A stretch of 44,835 nt of DNA from Candidatus Methanofastidiosum methylothiophilum (GCA_001587575.1 LNJC01000007.1:1-44835); one strand, 5' to 3'; shown: positions 35,159 through 43,847, numbered from the stretch's first letter. Made by a program: numbers and translations. The notes: a model not told the origin generated them from the sequence alone.

Positions 35159-36553
35159 TTAAGAAATAGACTTCTTCAATAATTCTTTAACATATAGCCT
35201 TGCCCAAAGGAAAGCAATTAATGTTCCGAAAATATTTCCCGCTACAATCCCCCACCAAGCACCGTTAATTCCCATACCCAGAATTATAGCAAATAAATAA
35301 GCAAAAGGAACTAGGAATATTATTGTCCTAAAAAGGGTAACTATAAGAGAATTTACGCCTTTGCCTGTTCCTTGAAACAAAGCCGAAGAAAACATTCCAA
35401 ATGCCACAAATGGATAAAAGATTGCAGTTATTCTTAGGAAGCTGATAAGATTATCTAGAATTCTCACTCCACCTTCAGATTGAGTGAATAGCCAACCTAT
35501 TTGTGGCGCCAAAATAAAAACTATTGCTGCAACAAATGCTTCTATTAAAAATCCTATTTTTACGGAATAGATGTAAGCAATGTCTAATTTTTTTATTTCG
35601 TTTGCACCGTATGCTGCACCTGTAACTGCAGTGACTGCTGTGGACATACCAATTAAAGGTAATGATCCAAACATTACTATACGCCATCCAGTTGTATATA
35701 CTGCAATTCCATCTGTCCCTGCAACAGCCACCACAATTAAGTTTAATCCTAAAAAAGAAAATGACATAAGTAATTGAGATAATGTGAAAGGAATACCCAC
35801 CCTTAATATATCCAACAATATAAATTTATGGAATCTAAAATTGGAAAGATTGATTGAAACATAACTATCTCTCTTTACAAAAAGCCAGTAAAATAGAATC
35901 AATGAAGATATTGCCATTGAAACAATTGATGCCCAAGCAGCTCCTGGAACTCCCATCTTAAGCGGATAAATAAATATTGGGTCAAGTATAATATTTAATA
36001 TAGAGCCAAATGCCATGGCATACATAGATCTCTTTGCATCACCTTCTCCTCTAAGGATAGAATTAGCAACGTTTGAGAAGAAAACAAGTAATGTACCAGC
36101 AAACATAATCTGCGCATATTTAGTAGCATCTTCGATTACACTTCCAGCCCCCATTAATTCAAAAATATTTTTTGAAAATACGAAAAAAGGTATAGTAATA
36201 ATTATTCCTAGTATAACCATCAACACTATAGTATGAGCTGCAACGTTATCAGCTTCCTCTTTTTTATGCGCTCCAATAAATCTTGATATTGCTGCACTTC
36301 CACCCATCCCAATTCCAGATCCAACAGACATAATCATGAAAAAGAATGGAAAGAAGAATCCAACTGCAGATAAAGCATCTGGGCCTAGAAATGAAACCCA
36401 TAGTGCATCGGCAAAATTATAGAGCGTTTGAACGAACATGGCAATAATCATTGGCATGGCTAGTTTAATTATAGCTCTTTTTGGATCGCCTAAAAGTGTC
36501 TTTATGCCTTCTGTGTGTTTTTTTTGCTGATTTTGAAGAATGTTTTCCGACAT
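35159..36553 (-). CDS. MATE-family efflux transporter
   Basis: A 464-residue membrane protein with twelve predicted helices in two six-helix halves. The N-terminal part PKRAIIKLAMPMIIAMFVQT then YNFADALWVSFLGPDALSAV is typical of NorM/DinF-like MATE proteins, and GGSAAISRFIGA and RGEGDAKRSMYAMAFG are the family's helix 2-3 and helix 5-6 elements. MATE pumps export drugs or metabolites with a Na+ or H+ gradient. Substrate and coupling ion are not readable. The gene stands alone on the minus strand. Confidence 0.93.
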   Translation of the reverse strand: MSENILQNQQKKHTEGIKTLLGDPKRAIIKLAMPMIIAMFVQTLYNFADALWVSFLGPDALSAVGFFFPFFFMIMSVGSGIGMGGSAAISRFIGAHKKEEADNVAAHTIVLMVILGIIITIPFFVFSKNIFELMGAGSVIEDATKYAQIMFAGTLLVFFSNVANSILRGEGDAKRSMYAMAFGSILNIILDPIFIYPLKMGVPGAAWASIVSMAISSLILFYWLFVKRDSYVSINLSNFRFHKFILLDILRVGIPFTLSQLLMSFSFLGLNLIVVAVAGTDGIAVYTTGWRIVMFGSLPLIGMSTAVTAVTGAAYGANEIKKLDIAYIYSVKIGFLIEAFVAAIVFILAPQIGWLFTQSEGGVRILDNLISFLRITAIFYPFVAFGMFSSALFQGTGKGVNSLIVTLFRTIIFLVPFAYLFAIILGMGINGAWWGIVAGNIFGTLIAFLWARLYVKELLKKSIS

Positions 36554-36697
36554 AAAAAGGCCTGTAAATTAATAGATTTCCAAATCTAAATCCAGGTTAT
36601 AAATCTATCTATTATATTGTAATAAAATTATGAAATAATATTTTATACAATATATTTTAATGAAAAAGTTTTAATAGTTTTATCAATAATAATATCT

Positions 36698-37180
36698 ATG
36701 AAAAACGATATAGTAAAGCTTCCAAAAATGGAGAAAAAAGAATATGATGAACTAATTTCAAAACAATATTTATGTAGGGTTGGATTTAAAGGAGATAAAT
36801 ATCCCTACATTGCACCTCTTTTGTATATTTTTGATGGTGGCCATATGTATTTTTTATCCACCAATTATGGAAAAAAAATATCATTCTTTAGAGACTATCC
36901 ATACGTTTTAGTAGAAATAGAGGAATATGAAAAGGATTTCTCCGACTTTAGTTTCATGATTCTTTCTGGAAAACTAGTTGAGATTAATGATGAAATGTTA
37001 GATAGAAGTATAAGGAAAAAATTTGTTCAAATGATAAAAGAAAGAAATTTATCAAAGAATATATTAATAGCCTTGGGTCATTCACCTGAAGAACCGCTCG
37101 ATTCTCTTGTAAATGAAAAAAGGAGTATTGTGTGGAAACTAATTGATGTAGAAGAAATAAAAGCATTTAAAAAAAGTTGA
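36698..37180 (+). CDS. Flavin split-barrel (PPOX-like) protein
   Basis: A 160-residue protein of the pyridoxamine 5'-phosphate oxidase-like split beta-barrel, close to the NimA/flavin reductase-like branch. Marks are LISKQYLCRVGFKGDKYPYI, APLLYIFDGGHMYFLS, KKISFFRDYPYVLVEIEEYE and FMILSGKLVEI. The fold usually binds FMN or F420 at a dimer interface; the substrate is not clear. The gene stops two bases before the stop of the convergent DUF523-DUF1722 gene. Confidence 0.85.
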   Translation: MKNDIVKLPKMEKKEYDELISKQYLCRVGFKGDKYPYIAPLLYIFDGGHMYFLSTNYGKKISFFRDYPYVLVEIEEYEKDFSDFSFMILSGKLVEINDEMLDRSIRKKFVQMIKERNLSKNILIALGHSPEEPLDSLVNEKRSIVWKLIDVEEIKAFKKS

Positions 37181-37181
37181 G

Positions 37182-38162
37182 TTATTCCCAATAGTCTCTA
37201 ACTTCACAAGCATTAATATCTTCGACAGATAACAATTCACTGGGGTATGGTTCAAAAAAGCTTTGATTCTCTAAATATTTTTCATCAAACCTCAAGACCC
37301 AAGATTTCAATATATTTGTTGGAACGCTTAGAGAGACTTTTCCAGCCCTATATTTGTCAATTGTTTCAAAAAAGAATTCTTTTTCTTTTTTGTTTAAATT
37401 TTTTGATATATATCCAAATCCATGCAAAAGTATATTTATATTAGGAGAACATTTTGGTGGTTTAGAAAAAAGAGCATATAAATGCCCTTCATAGTTTTGA
37501 AATATTTTTTCAAGTGGATATTTATCCATGTTGGCAACAATTCTTCCTAGTTCTTTTGTTTCTTTTTGACTATATGCACCAAATAATAGTTTATTGTAAG
37601 ACTGATATTCAACTAAGTCTTTTTTTAACATTGAGTTTTTAACTTCTCTGAATTTTCTTAAAGCGTATACCTTTGTCAAAAAATGTTGTTTTATTCTAGA
37701 ATTAATCAATCTTCCCTCGTCTTCTATTGCAATGTTCGAGTATCTTCCTAAGACGGCTTTACCAAAAAATCCAGAATCTTTGGATTCTTTTGGAGGAGGT
37801 CCAGCTCCTGCATGTATCTTAACATCTTTAATCCCGCAAGAAGGTGATTTTGATTTTAAAATAAATCCATCAATATCTTTTACTTTTTGTAAAAATGAAT
37901 TAGAGAATTCTATCATATCTTTAGTAACATCTTTTTCAGTTTTTGGTTGTAAAAGCTTTAAATTGCCATCAAAAGAAACAATCCTAATTGGGTCTCTTGG
38001 AACTCCAAGGCCTATTTCATACTCTGGGCAAACTGGTATAAATTCTACAAAAGATTTCAGCTGCTTTACAAAATCACTTGATATCATCTGACCGTTATAT
38101 CTACAGGCGTCATGCTCTATGCATTTACTGATAACAATCCTTGGTTTTAAAAAATGTTTCAT
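37182..38162 (-). CDS. DUF523-DUF1722 protein (YbgA-like)
   Basis: A 326-residue protein with two fused domains. Residues about 5-150 are DUF523 with the invariant ISKCIEHDACRYNGQMISSD, VCPEYEIGLGVPRDPIRI and LKSKSPSCGIKDVKIH. The rest is DUF1722, starting near LTKVYALRKFREVKNSML and containing YNKLLFGAYSQKETKELGRI. In Enterobacteria the DUF1722 protein YbgA is encoded next to the photolyase gene; here it is the third gene of a photolyase operon, which extends that linkage to an archaeon. C14, C19, C45 and C109 could hold a metal. The gene ends two bases from the stop of the PPOX-like gene on the other strand. Confidence 0.9.
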   Translation of the reverse strand: MKHFLKPRIVISKCIEHDACRYNGQMISSDFVKQLKSFVEFIPVCPEYEIGLGVPRDPIRIVSFDGNLKLLQPKTEKDVTKDMIEFSNSFLQKVKDIDGFILKSKSPSCGIKDVKIHAGAGPPPKESKDSGFFGKAVLGRYSNIAIEDEGRLINSRIKQHFLTKVYALRKFREVKNSMLKKDLVEYQSYNKLLFGAYSQKETKELGRIVANMDKYPLEKIFQNYEGHLYALFSKPPKCSPNINILLHGFGYISKNLNKKEKEFFFETIDKYRAGKVSLSVPTNILKSWVLRFDEKYLENQSFFEPYPSELLSVEDINACEVRDYWE

Positions 38163-38166
38163 AATA

Positions 38167-38646
38167 TCATTCTCCTAATCTTTCTGCAATTCTAATCATT
38201 TCTACTAAATCTTTTTCAGATGCAAACCCTATTCCTCTAAACCTTATTAAGCCTTCTTTATCCAAAAGAAAAACGTACCCATAATTTGTATTATTAATAA
38301 AAAGATAAGAGGTGTAATCTTTATAGTTGCCATAATGTGTCAAGACATTTGTATGTTTTTCATAAGGAGTACCTGCCCTCATCCCCCCGTCTATTGAACT
38401 ACGAAACAATTTCCAAATACCATCAAGCATGGGTATTTCATAATAAGTGTAATTAGATTTATTGGAAAATTTATCTTCAAAAGGAATCGACCAAGAATCA
38501 AGCATCTCTTGAGCGCTTCTAACAAATGCTATTCCAATCAAAGTTACTTTGCCTATTGTCATATCTGGGAGAATTATTTCTGTTTTGGCTAAAGAATAAG
38601 CAGTTATTTTAGGAAATTTTTTTCCAATTAATTCTTGAGCTCCCAT
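38167..38646 (-). CDS. ATP10-like thioredoxin-fold protein lacking cysteine
   Basis: A 159-residue protein resembling the ATP10/peroxiredoxin-like family: GKKFPKITAYSLAKTEIILP, GKVTLIGIAFVRSAQEML, DSWSIPFEDKF, YYEIPMLDG and the terminal VFLLDKEGLIRFRG. Mitochondrial Atp10 is a chaperone for the ATP synthase F0 and shares a thioredoxin-like fold. This protein contains no cysteine at all, so it cannot be a thiol peroxidase or disulfide reductase. It sits between the photolyase (2 nt) and DUF523-DUF1722 genes (4 nt), so the three are almost certainly one transcript. A role in photorepair or flavin handling is a guess. Confidence 0.75.
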   Translation of the reverse strand: MGAQELIGKKFPKITAYSLAKTEIILPDMTIGKVTLIGIAFVRSAQEMLDSWSIPFEDKFSNKSNYTYYEIPMLDGIWKLFRSSIDGGMRAGTPYEKHTNVLTHYGNYKDYTSYLFINNTNYGYVFLLDKEGLIRFRGIGFASEKDLVEMIRIAERLGE

Positions 38647-38648
38647 AG

Positions 38649-40007
38649 TTAATTACTCACAGTATACTCATTTATCTTTTTCGCATAAGCGTCTGGATCA
38701 AATTTTCTCTTAAGCCCTTTATCATTCATATATCTTATATTCCCAAAAATATTTCTCTCCGTCCAAGGACGATCATGCTTTCCAAAACACCATGCGACTC
38801 CGGTATATCCATTTGCGTCACGACCGTCTAATTCATATTTATCGTTTAAATAGATTAGAATTTTATATGCTTCTCTAGGTGAATTAGACCATTCGATAAC
38901 TTTTTTACCCCAATACATTCTCATGTAACCATGCATTTTACCCTTAAGAACCATTTCTTTTTGTGCTGCGTTCCAGTAAGGATCGTGAGTTTTTGCATTT
39001 TCAAATTCCTTAATGGAATAAATATATTCACGGGGGTCCTTTTCATGGAATTCTAATGTTCTTTTACACCAATCTGGCAATCCCTCAAATGAATCATAGG
39101 CATTATTGTAGTATATATAATTTATAGAAAGTTCTCTTCGAACGATTAATTCTTCTAAATATGACTCTTTTCCTGGGCTTTCAGTTTCTAAAATTTTCAT
39201 AGTTAAAAATAAAGGAGATATCTGCCCAAAATGAAGATAAGGACTCATGTTAGATAAGTAATCAAGGTTAGGATTATTTCTTAAATCGTCATACCTATCA
39301 AGTTTATTTTTTATGAAAAAATCAATATGACTTTTTGCCTCAGATGTTCCCCCGATCAAATCGGGTGCAACTTTTACATTTTTATCGACGTCAATAGATT
39401 TTAATAAATTATCTAGTTCTTCTATGTCTAATGAGTCAATGTCAAAGGATAATGATTTCTTAATAGGCCTATTTAATTCTAAAGGTATAAGGTAAGAATT
39501 TAATATTTTATTTATTTTTGGCCTTATAGTTGCCGCTGAATACTCTTCTTTTTTTGAGGCTTCTTCTATTGGAACAACTGTATTAGTTTCGATTTCAACT
39601 AGAGGGCACTCAATATTATTTGCAACATAGTTTCTCCACTGACGTTCAATTCTTTGATATCCTTTATCAACAATAACAACTATTGCGTCATTTGATAATT
39701 CAGTTGCCCCTATTTGGGGCGACTTTTTCCAAAGTACAAATTTAATGCCTAGGCCTATAAGAGATTTATTAACTTCGTATAAACCTTCAAGCATGAAAGA
39801 AAAGTTTCTAAGATTTGCATTTGGGAATTTCTCTTCTAATCCAAAAAAGACTATCAAAGGTTTATTGAGTGAATTTGCTTTTATAATTGAATACTCTAAA
39901 GCATGGTTGTATTCTGTTCTTTGAGATGATTGCATCCAATATAAAATGAAATCTCCGTTTTTTTCCTTTTTTTGATTTAAGAATTTAATTCTCTCTTTTT
40001 GAATCAA
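38649..40007 (-). CDS. phrB: Class II CPD photolyase
   Basis: A 452-residue deoxyribodipyrimidine photolyase that uses light through FAD to split cyclobutane pyrimidine dimers. The class II character is clear from the C-terminal NAYDSFEGLPDWCKRTL, EMVLKGKMHGYMRMYWGKKV, EWSNSPREAYKILIYLNDKY, ELDGRDANGYTGVAWCFG and KHDRPWTERNIFGNIRYM. The N-terminal Rossmann part starts with GDFILYWMQSSQRTEYNHAL, a class II opening. It heads the phrB / ATP10-like / DUF523-DUF1722 operon, with 2- and 4-nt gaps. A photolyase implies the organism meets light or came from a lineage that did. Confidence 0.95.
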   Translation of the reverse strand: MIQKERIKFLNQKKEKNGDFILYWMQSSQRTEYNHALEYSIIKANSLNKPLIVFFGLEEKFPNANLRNFSFMLEGLYEVNKSLIGLGIKFVLWKKSPQIGATELSNDAIVVIVDKGYQRIERQWRNYVANNIECPLVEIETNTVVPIEEASKKEEYSAATIRPKINKILNSYLIPLELNRPIKKSLSFDIDSLDIEELDNLLKSIDVDKNVKVAPDLIGGTSEAKSHIDFFIKNKLDRYDDLRNNPNLDYLSNMSPYLHFGQISPLFLTMKILETESPGKESYLEELIVRRELSINYIYYNNAYDSFEGLPDWCKRTLEFHEKDPREYIYSIKEFENAKTHDPYWNAAQKEMVLKGKMHGYMRMYWGKKVIEWSNSPREAYKILIYLNDKYELDGRDANGYTGVAWCFGKHDRPWTERNIFGNIRYMNDKGLKRKFDPDAYAKKINEYTVSN

Positions 40008-40072
40008 GCTTACACCAATACATTAGTTAATAATATTAAGTATAGATATCTTTCGGGAAAAAAATAAAAAAG

Positions 40073-40754
40073 TTAATTATTTTTATCTATCTCAATCATG
40101 ACTCCAGAATAAAGAGAGAATCCTATCATTCCCGTTATGAAAGATGCTATTGCAGTTCCAATAAATGGAAGGTTAGATAGTATACCTACTAATCCTAAAT
40201 TTAAGACCAAGACTAGTATCCATGCTATCAGATAGTTTCCTGTAAAGATATATTTAGAGATCTCTTTGAAATTAAAAGCTTCAGAGAAATTATCAGTCTT
40301 AATGTATTTCAGAATAGCAACTGGTGCAACAAATGTGGCGATTAGTATTAGGATAGCAAAAACAACTATTAAGGGTAGCTGCCAACAAATATGGGGCAAA
40401 CGTCGGGAAAAATTTCTCTGCGTTCATCATTTGAACTTTTTGCGGATCCATCACAATAAGTTGTCCAAATAGAGGCCCAAATGCAACAAAGAAGGCTATG
40501 GCGCCTACGATTAAAGCAGGTATTCCATATACCAAAGATATTATCAATGCAATAAGACCTTTAACGAAAAATCCTCCATAATCCTCCCATTCTTCCATTT
40601 TGTCAGTTTGCTCCCCTCTCTTTATATCTGAACTCTCAAGTATATATCCATAGGAGATTAAATTCACTATTGGAATTATATTTACTACAATCCCAATAAG
40701 GAGTTTTCTGAAGTCAGAAAATGGTTTTCTAAAAGATAAGTTATAGTCTACCAT
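40073..40754 (-). pseudogene. DUF4013 membrane protein with a one-base frameshift
   Basis: Two overlapping minus-strand frames form one protein of about 226 residues. The first (from ATG at 40752-40754, MVDYNLSFRKPFSDFRKLLI) carries LISYGYILESSDIKRGE, MEEWEDYGGFFVKGLIALII and FPTFAPYLLAATL, and then degenerates. The second continues with IVVFAILILIATFVAPVAIL, KYIKTDNFSEAFNFKEISKY and a final helix to 40073. Removing one base in the ACCCTTA run (plus-strand 40371-40375 region) joins them as LLAATLIVVFAILILI. These are the DUF4013 hallmarks: several helices with a tail of KYIFTGNYLIAWIL type. The function is unknown. Either the gene is dead or the assembly has an extra base. Confidence 0.75.
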
Positions 40755-40887
40755 CAAAAGAATCACAAGATGTTTATTTATATATCTTTTGAATTTAAGA
40801 GTTAGTGAAAATTAAATAATATAATTATCGATATCTCCTTAATTGATTAACGATAGTTTTTGGAAAATTCGCAATGATAACCATCAC

Positions 40888-40906
40888 CTTTAAAAATCGA
40901 TTTTTA
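40888..40906 (+). promoter_or_regulatory. TATA box fused with a 16-bp perfect palindrome
   Basis: TTAAAAAT at 40889-40897 lies about 25 nt before the ATG at 40918 and fits a leaderless promoter. TAAAAATCGATTTTTA at 40891-40906 is a perfect 16-bp palindrome covering the box and the DNA just after it. A dimeric regulator binding there would block initiation. Confidence 0.45.
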
Positions 40907-40917
40907 GTAGGCCCTAT

Positions 40918-42126
40918 ATGAACAAGTACGCCATTATTGTGCCATGTATTTTTATGATTTTATTCGGGCAAATGACTTCTTTATTAGCTACTGAGCCAAA
41001 TTGGAATTATAAAACAGATAAAATAGTATACTCTGTCAGTACATCATCTGATGGAAACTATATTGCATGTGGATCCTTAGATAACAATTTTTACCTATTG
41101 TCAAAAGAAGGAAATCTTTTATGGAAGTATCCATCTAACGACAGGGCTTTATCAGTTGATTTAACTCCCGATGGATCCTATATAGTTGGAGGCTCAAGAG
41201 ATAAAAAGATATACTTCTTCTCAAATAAGGGGGACTTATTGTGGTCTTTCTCTACGAGCAATACTGTAGAATCAGTTGCATTGTCATTTGATGGAACAAA
41301 AATAATCGCAGGTTCAGATGATGGAAAAGCATATTATTTATCTGGAAAGGGGGATCTTATTTGGTCATACGATGCCAATTCTCCTGTCACGACTGTTGCA
41401 ATTACTCCAAATGGAGATTTTGTAGCCATCGGTTCAAAAAATCAAAGCGTTTATCTCCTATCAAAAGATGGAAAAGTAATCTGGGATATTAAAACACCTG
41501 GCGAAATAAATTCTGTGGATATAAGTTTTGAAGGGAATAATATTGCAGTAGGAACAAATAATGGTTGGCTATATATAATTTCAAATTCAGGCGAAATATT
41601 AGGCAAATTGAAAATAAATGATGGAGTAATAACTGTAAAAACTAATGATGTAGGAGAATATATAGTTGCAGGTTCAAGAGACGGGGGGCTATATATTATT
41701 TCAAAAAATGGCCAAGTTCTTTCCAAAACTCTTGAAGATAGAGGGATATATTCGGTTACTATAAATCCTACTGGAACTCTTATAGCTGCCGGTTCAATGG
41801 ATAAGATATATTTTATTTCAAATAAAGGAGAGCCTGTATGGAGTTATCAAACTTTTAACGATAAAAATTATCTTTATTCAATTAATTCATTAGCAATATC
41901 TCTTGATAGTTCCACTTTAGTTACTACATCGAGAGACAGTGTATTTCTTTTTGACTGTGGAGAAAAGAAAGAATATAATATAGAACTTTATACACAAAAT
42001 AGAGAAAGTATTAAAGACGAGATAATTTCAAATCAGAATTTATCAGAGAATAAAGAGATTAGTTTTAATAAACGTAAAGGGCTGATTGATATGATTCTCT
42101 ACTTTTTAGGTATAAAGAATAGTTAA
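40918..42126 (+). CDS. Secreted beta-propeller protein (PQQ/WD40-like), no sorting tail
   Basis: A 402-residue protein with a signal peptide (residues about 1-24, IIVPCIFMILFGQMTSLLA) and about seven blade repeats of the form SPDGxYIxxGSxDxxxYLxSKxGxLLWxY, for example LTPDGSYIVGGSRDKKIYFF and TPNGDFVAIGSKNQSVYLLS. It is a paralogue of the propeller in the PKD protein at 33.4 kb but has neither PKD domain nor PGF-CTERM; the end (FNKRKGLIDMILYFLGI) is only weakly hydrophobic, so it is probably released or bound by partners. It may bind a ligand or another surface protein. The end overlaps the small minus-strand frame at 42106-42279 by 21 nt. Confidence 0.85.
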   Translation: MNKYAIIVPCIFMILFGQMTSLLATEPNWNYKTDKIVYSVSTSSDGNYIACGSLDNNFYLLSKEGNLLWKYPSNDRALSVDLTPDGSYIVGGSRDKKIYFFSNKGDLLWSFSTSNTVESVALSFDGTKIIAGSDDGKAYYLSGKGDLIWSYDANSPVTTVAITPNGDFVAIGSKNQSVYLLSKDGKVIWDIKTPGEINSVDISFEGNNIAVGTNNGWLYIISNSGEILGKLKINDGVITVKTNDVGEYIVAGSRDGGLYIISKNGQVLSKTLEDRGIYSVTINPTGTLIAAGSMDKIYFISNKGEPVWSYQTFNDKNYLYSINSLAISLDSSTLVTTSRDSVFLFDCGEKKEYNIELYTQNRESIKDEIISNQNLSENKEISFNKRKGLIDMILYFLGIKNS

Positions 42127-42279
42127 GTTATATTTTCTGGCATATTGGGCAATAATATGAATAAATCCTACTATATTCTCTTTTGAAGAATTTTCACTGC
42201 ATCTTCTACCTTTAGATGTATTTTTTTCCAATAATCTAATGTATTCGCCAGGCTTACAATAAAGATCAAATTCATTCAT
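42106..42279 (-). CDS. Possible 57-residue protein
   Basis: An ATG at 42277-42279 with GGAGGA (plus-strand 42283-42288) three nt before it opens a 57-codon frame to a TAA at 42106-42108. The product starts MNEFDLYCKPGEYIRLLEKN, is basic in the middle (SKGRRC) and ends IIAQYARKYNLTILYT. The strong ribosome site is the main evidence; no family is recognised and it overlaps the end of the propeller gene by 21 nt. It occupies most of the 331-bp gap between the propeller and integrase genes. The remainder of the gap (42280-42457) holds the integrase promoter and short G-rich repeats near 42384-42397. Confidence 0.4.
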   Translation of the reverse strand: MNEFDLYCKPGEYIRLLEKNTSKGRRCSENSSKENIVGFIHIIAQYARKYNLTILYT

Positions 42280-42425
42280 AAATCCTCCAAGTTCAATTGA
42301 AGACTAAGTATTCATATTGAAGTATATAACTTATTTAATTCTATTAGAATAGAATAGTTGTCGCATTTATTACAAAATAGTGCGGGAGCTGGGAGCATTT
42401 TTTTATTACGAAAGCCCTTGGATAA

Positions 42426-42436
42426 TGTATATATCT
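42426..42436 (+). promoter_or_regulatory. TATA box of the integrase gene
   Basis: TGTATATATCT centred about 27 nt before the ATG at 42458, with no Shine-Dalgarno in between, so the integrase message is probably leaderless. Confidence 0.5.
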
Positions 42437-42457
42437 AAACTGCCTATTTCATAATTC

Positions 42458-43672
42458 ATGGGAATTTACAAAGAAAAAGCTTTGCTTTCTGGTGAAGAAG
42501 GTCGCTTGATAAAGTCAGAGATATCCGAATCCAATGTAAATTTGGTAAGAGAGTTCAAAAGCTACCTCATTGCCAGCAGGATTGGGATATTGAGGACAGT
42601 TAGGTATATGCTTGATTTGAGGCTCATCTGCCAGAGGTACAAGGATAAGGACTTTAGGAGTTGGACCTCCAAAGACATAATTGAAGTTCTGGAGAAAATA
42701 GAAGTTGAAGATCTATCCGATTCTTCCAAGAACGAATACCGAAGAACTCTTACTAAATTCTTCAAGTGGTTGAAAGGAGATGATTGGCCGGACCTCAAGG
42801 CGCTAAAAGGAGACCGGAAACACTCAAGGAAACCTCAAGTCCTAGCTAAAGAAGAAATACTCCAGTTGATTGAAGGTGCCAAGCACCCTCGGGACAAGGC
42901 AGCAATTGCGCTTCTCTATGACTGCGGCCTTAGGGTGGGGGAGCTAGCATCAATAACATTCAAGGATTTGGTCTTCAACGACTATGGCGGGAAGGTAAAG
43001 GTCAGGGGAAAGACTGGTGAGAGACTTGTGCCTTTTGTGATGGCAGAGCCTTACATAAAGAACTGGGTTCAGATACACCCCAATCCCGCCCATAATGAGC
43101 CTTTGTTTGTTGGAACTGGAAACAAGAATTTTGGAAAACCTTTATTTTACGAGTCATATCAAAATATTATTAAAAGAGCAGTAAAAAAATCAGGTATTCA
43201 AAAAAAGGTAACGCCACATATCATAAGGCACACTAGGGCAACTCACCTTGCATCAAAACTGACCGAGTCTGAAATGTGCCACTACCTTGGTTGGCAGCTT
43301 GGTTCTGATATGCCAAAGGTCTATGTCCATCTATCAGGGAGGGACATAGATAGTGCCATCTATACTAAAGTCTACGGCCTTAAGATTGATGATGGCAATA
43401 AAGAAGACAGCATCAAACCTATTCCATGCCCCAGGTGCAAGGAGAACTGCGGGCCATCGTCTGAATATTGCTATAGATGCGGCATGCCACTCAAGGAAGA
43501 GAAAATATTCGATATGGAGAAAAAATCAATTGGGATTAGAAAAGACTTTTTTGATATGGCAAAGGATAGAACTGACAGGCTGGATAGAATGAATATGTTC
43601 CTTGAAATTATGGATATCGTGGAATCAGACCCCGAAATTAAGGCCAAATTGATAAGCATGACAAAAAAATGA
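42458..43672 (+). CDS. Tyrosine recombinase/integrase with C-terminal zinc ribbon
   Basis: A 404-residue site-specific integrase. Residues about 25-120 are the core-binding domain; the catalytic set is R159 (DCGLRVGEL), K185 (VRGKTGER), H254 and R257 (TPHIIRHTRATHL) and Y289 (KVYVHLSGRD). The second histidine position is W279 in LGWQLGSD, a tolerated change. Behind it lies a zinc ribbon, C324-x2-C327 ... C338-x2-C341, and then a helical tail. The gene uses more G/C-ending codons than its neighbours, pointing to a recent arrival, except for an AT-rich patch near 43141-43215. It likely drives integration or excision of an element whose ends are not in view. Confidence 0.9.
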   Translation: MGIYKEKALLSGEEGRLIKSEISESNVNLVREFKSYLIASRIGILRTVRYMLDLRLICQRYKDKDFRSWTSKDIIEVLEKIEVEDLSDSSKNEYRRTLTKFFKWLKGDDWPDLKALKGDRKHSRKPQVLAKEEILQLIEGAKHPRDKAAIALLYDCGLRVGELASITFKDLVFNDYGGKVKVRGKTGERLVPFVMAEPYIKNWVQIHPNPAHNEPLFVGTGNKNFGKPLFYESYQNIIKRAVKKSGIQKKVTPHIIRHTRATHLASKLTESEMCHYLGWQLGSDMPKVYVHLSGRDIDSAIYTKVYGLKIDDGNKEDSIKPIPCPRCKENCGPSSEYCYRCGMPLKEEKIFDMEKKSIGIRKDFFDMAKDRTDRLDRMNMFLEIMDIVESDPEIKAKLISMTKK

Positions 43673-43847
43673 TATTTTTATTTTCTTATTAAAGGATCCT
43701 TTAACATTCCCGACTTCTATTAAAAGATAGGGCCATTTCGTTTAATAGGATCTGGCCTTAAAAATAGTGGCAAACACCTTAATCGAGTTAGCGAAACGCT
43801 TAAAAAGAATAAAAACTCATATTATACAATTATAATGGTGATTAACT

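Noticed and set aside
42300..42457. An attachment site for the integrase
   Set aside because: Only short imperfect repeats (for example around 42384-42397) are present; no tRNA end or second copy was found in the window.
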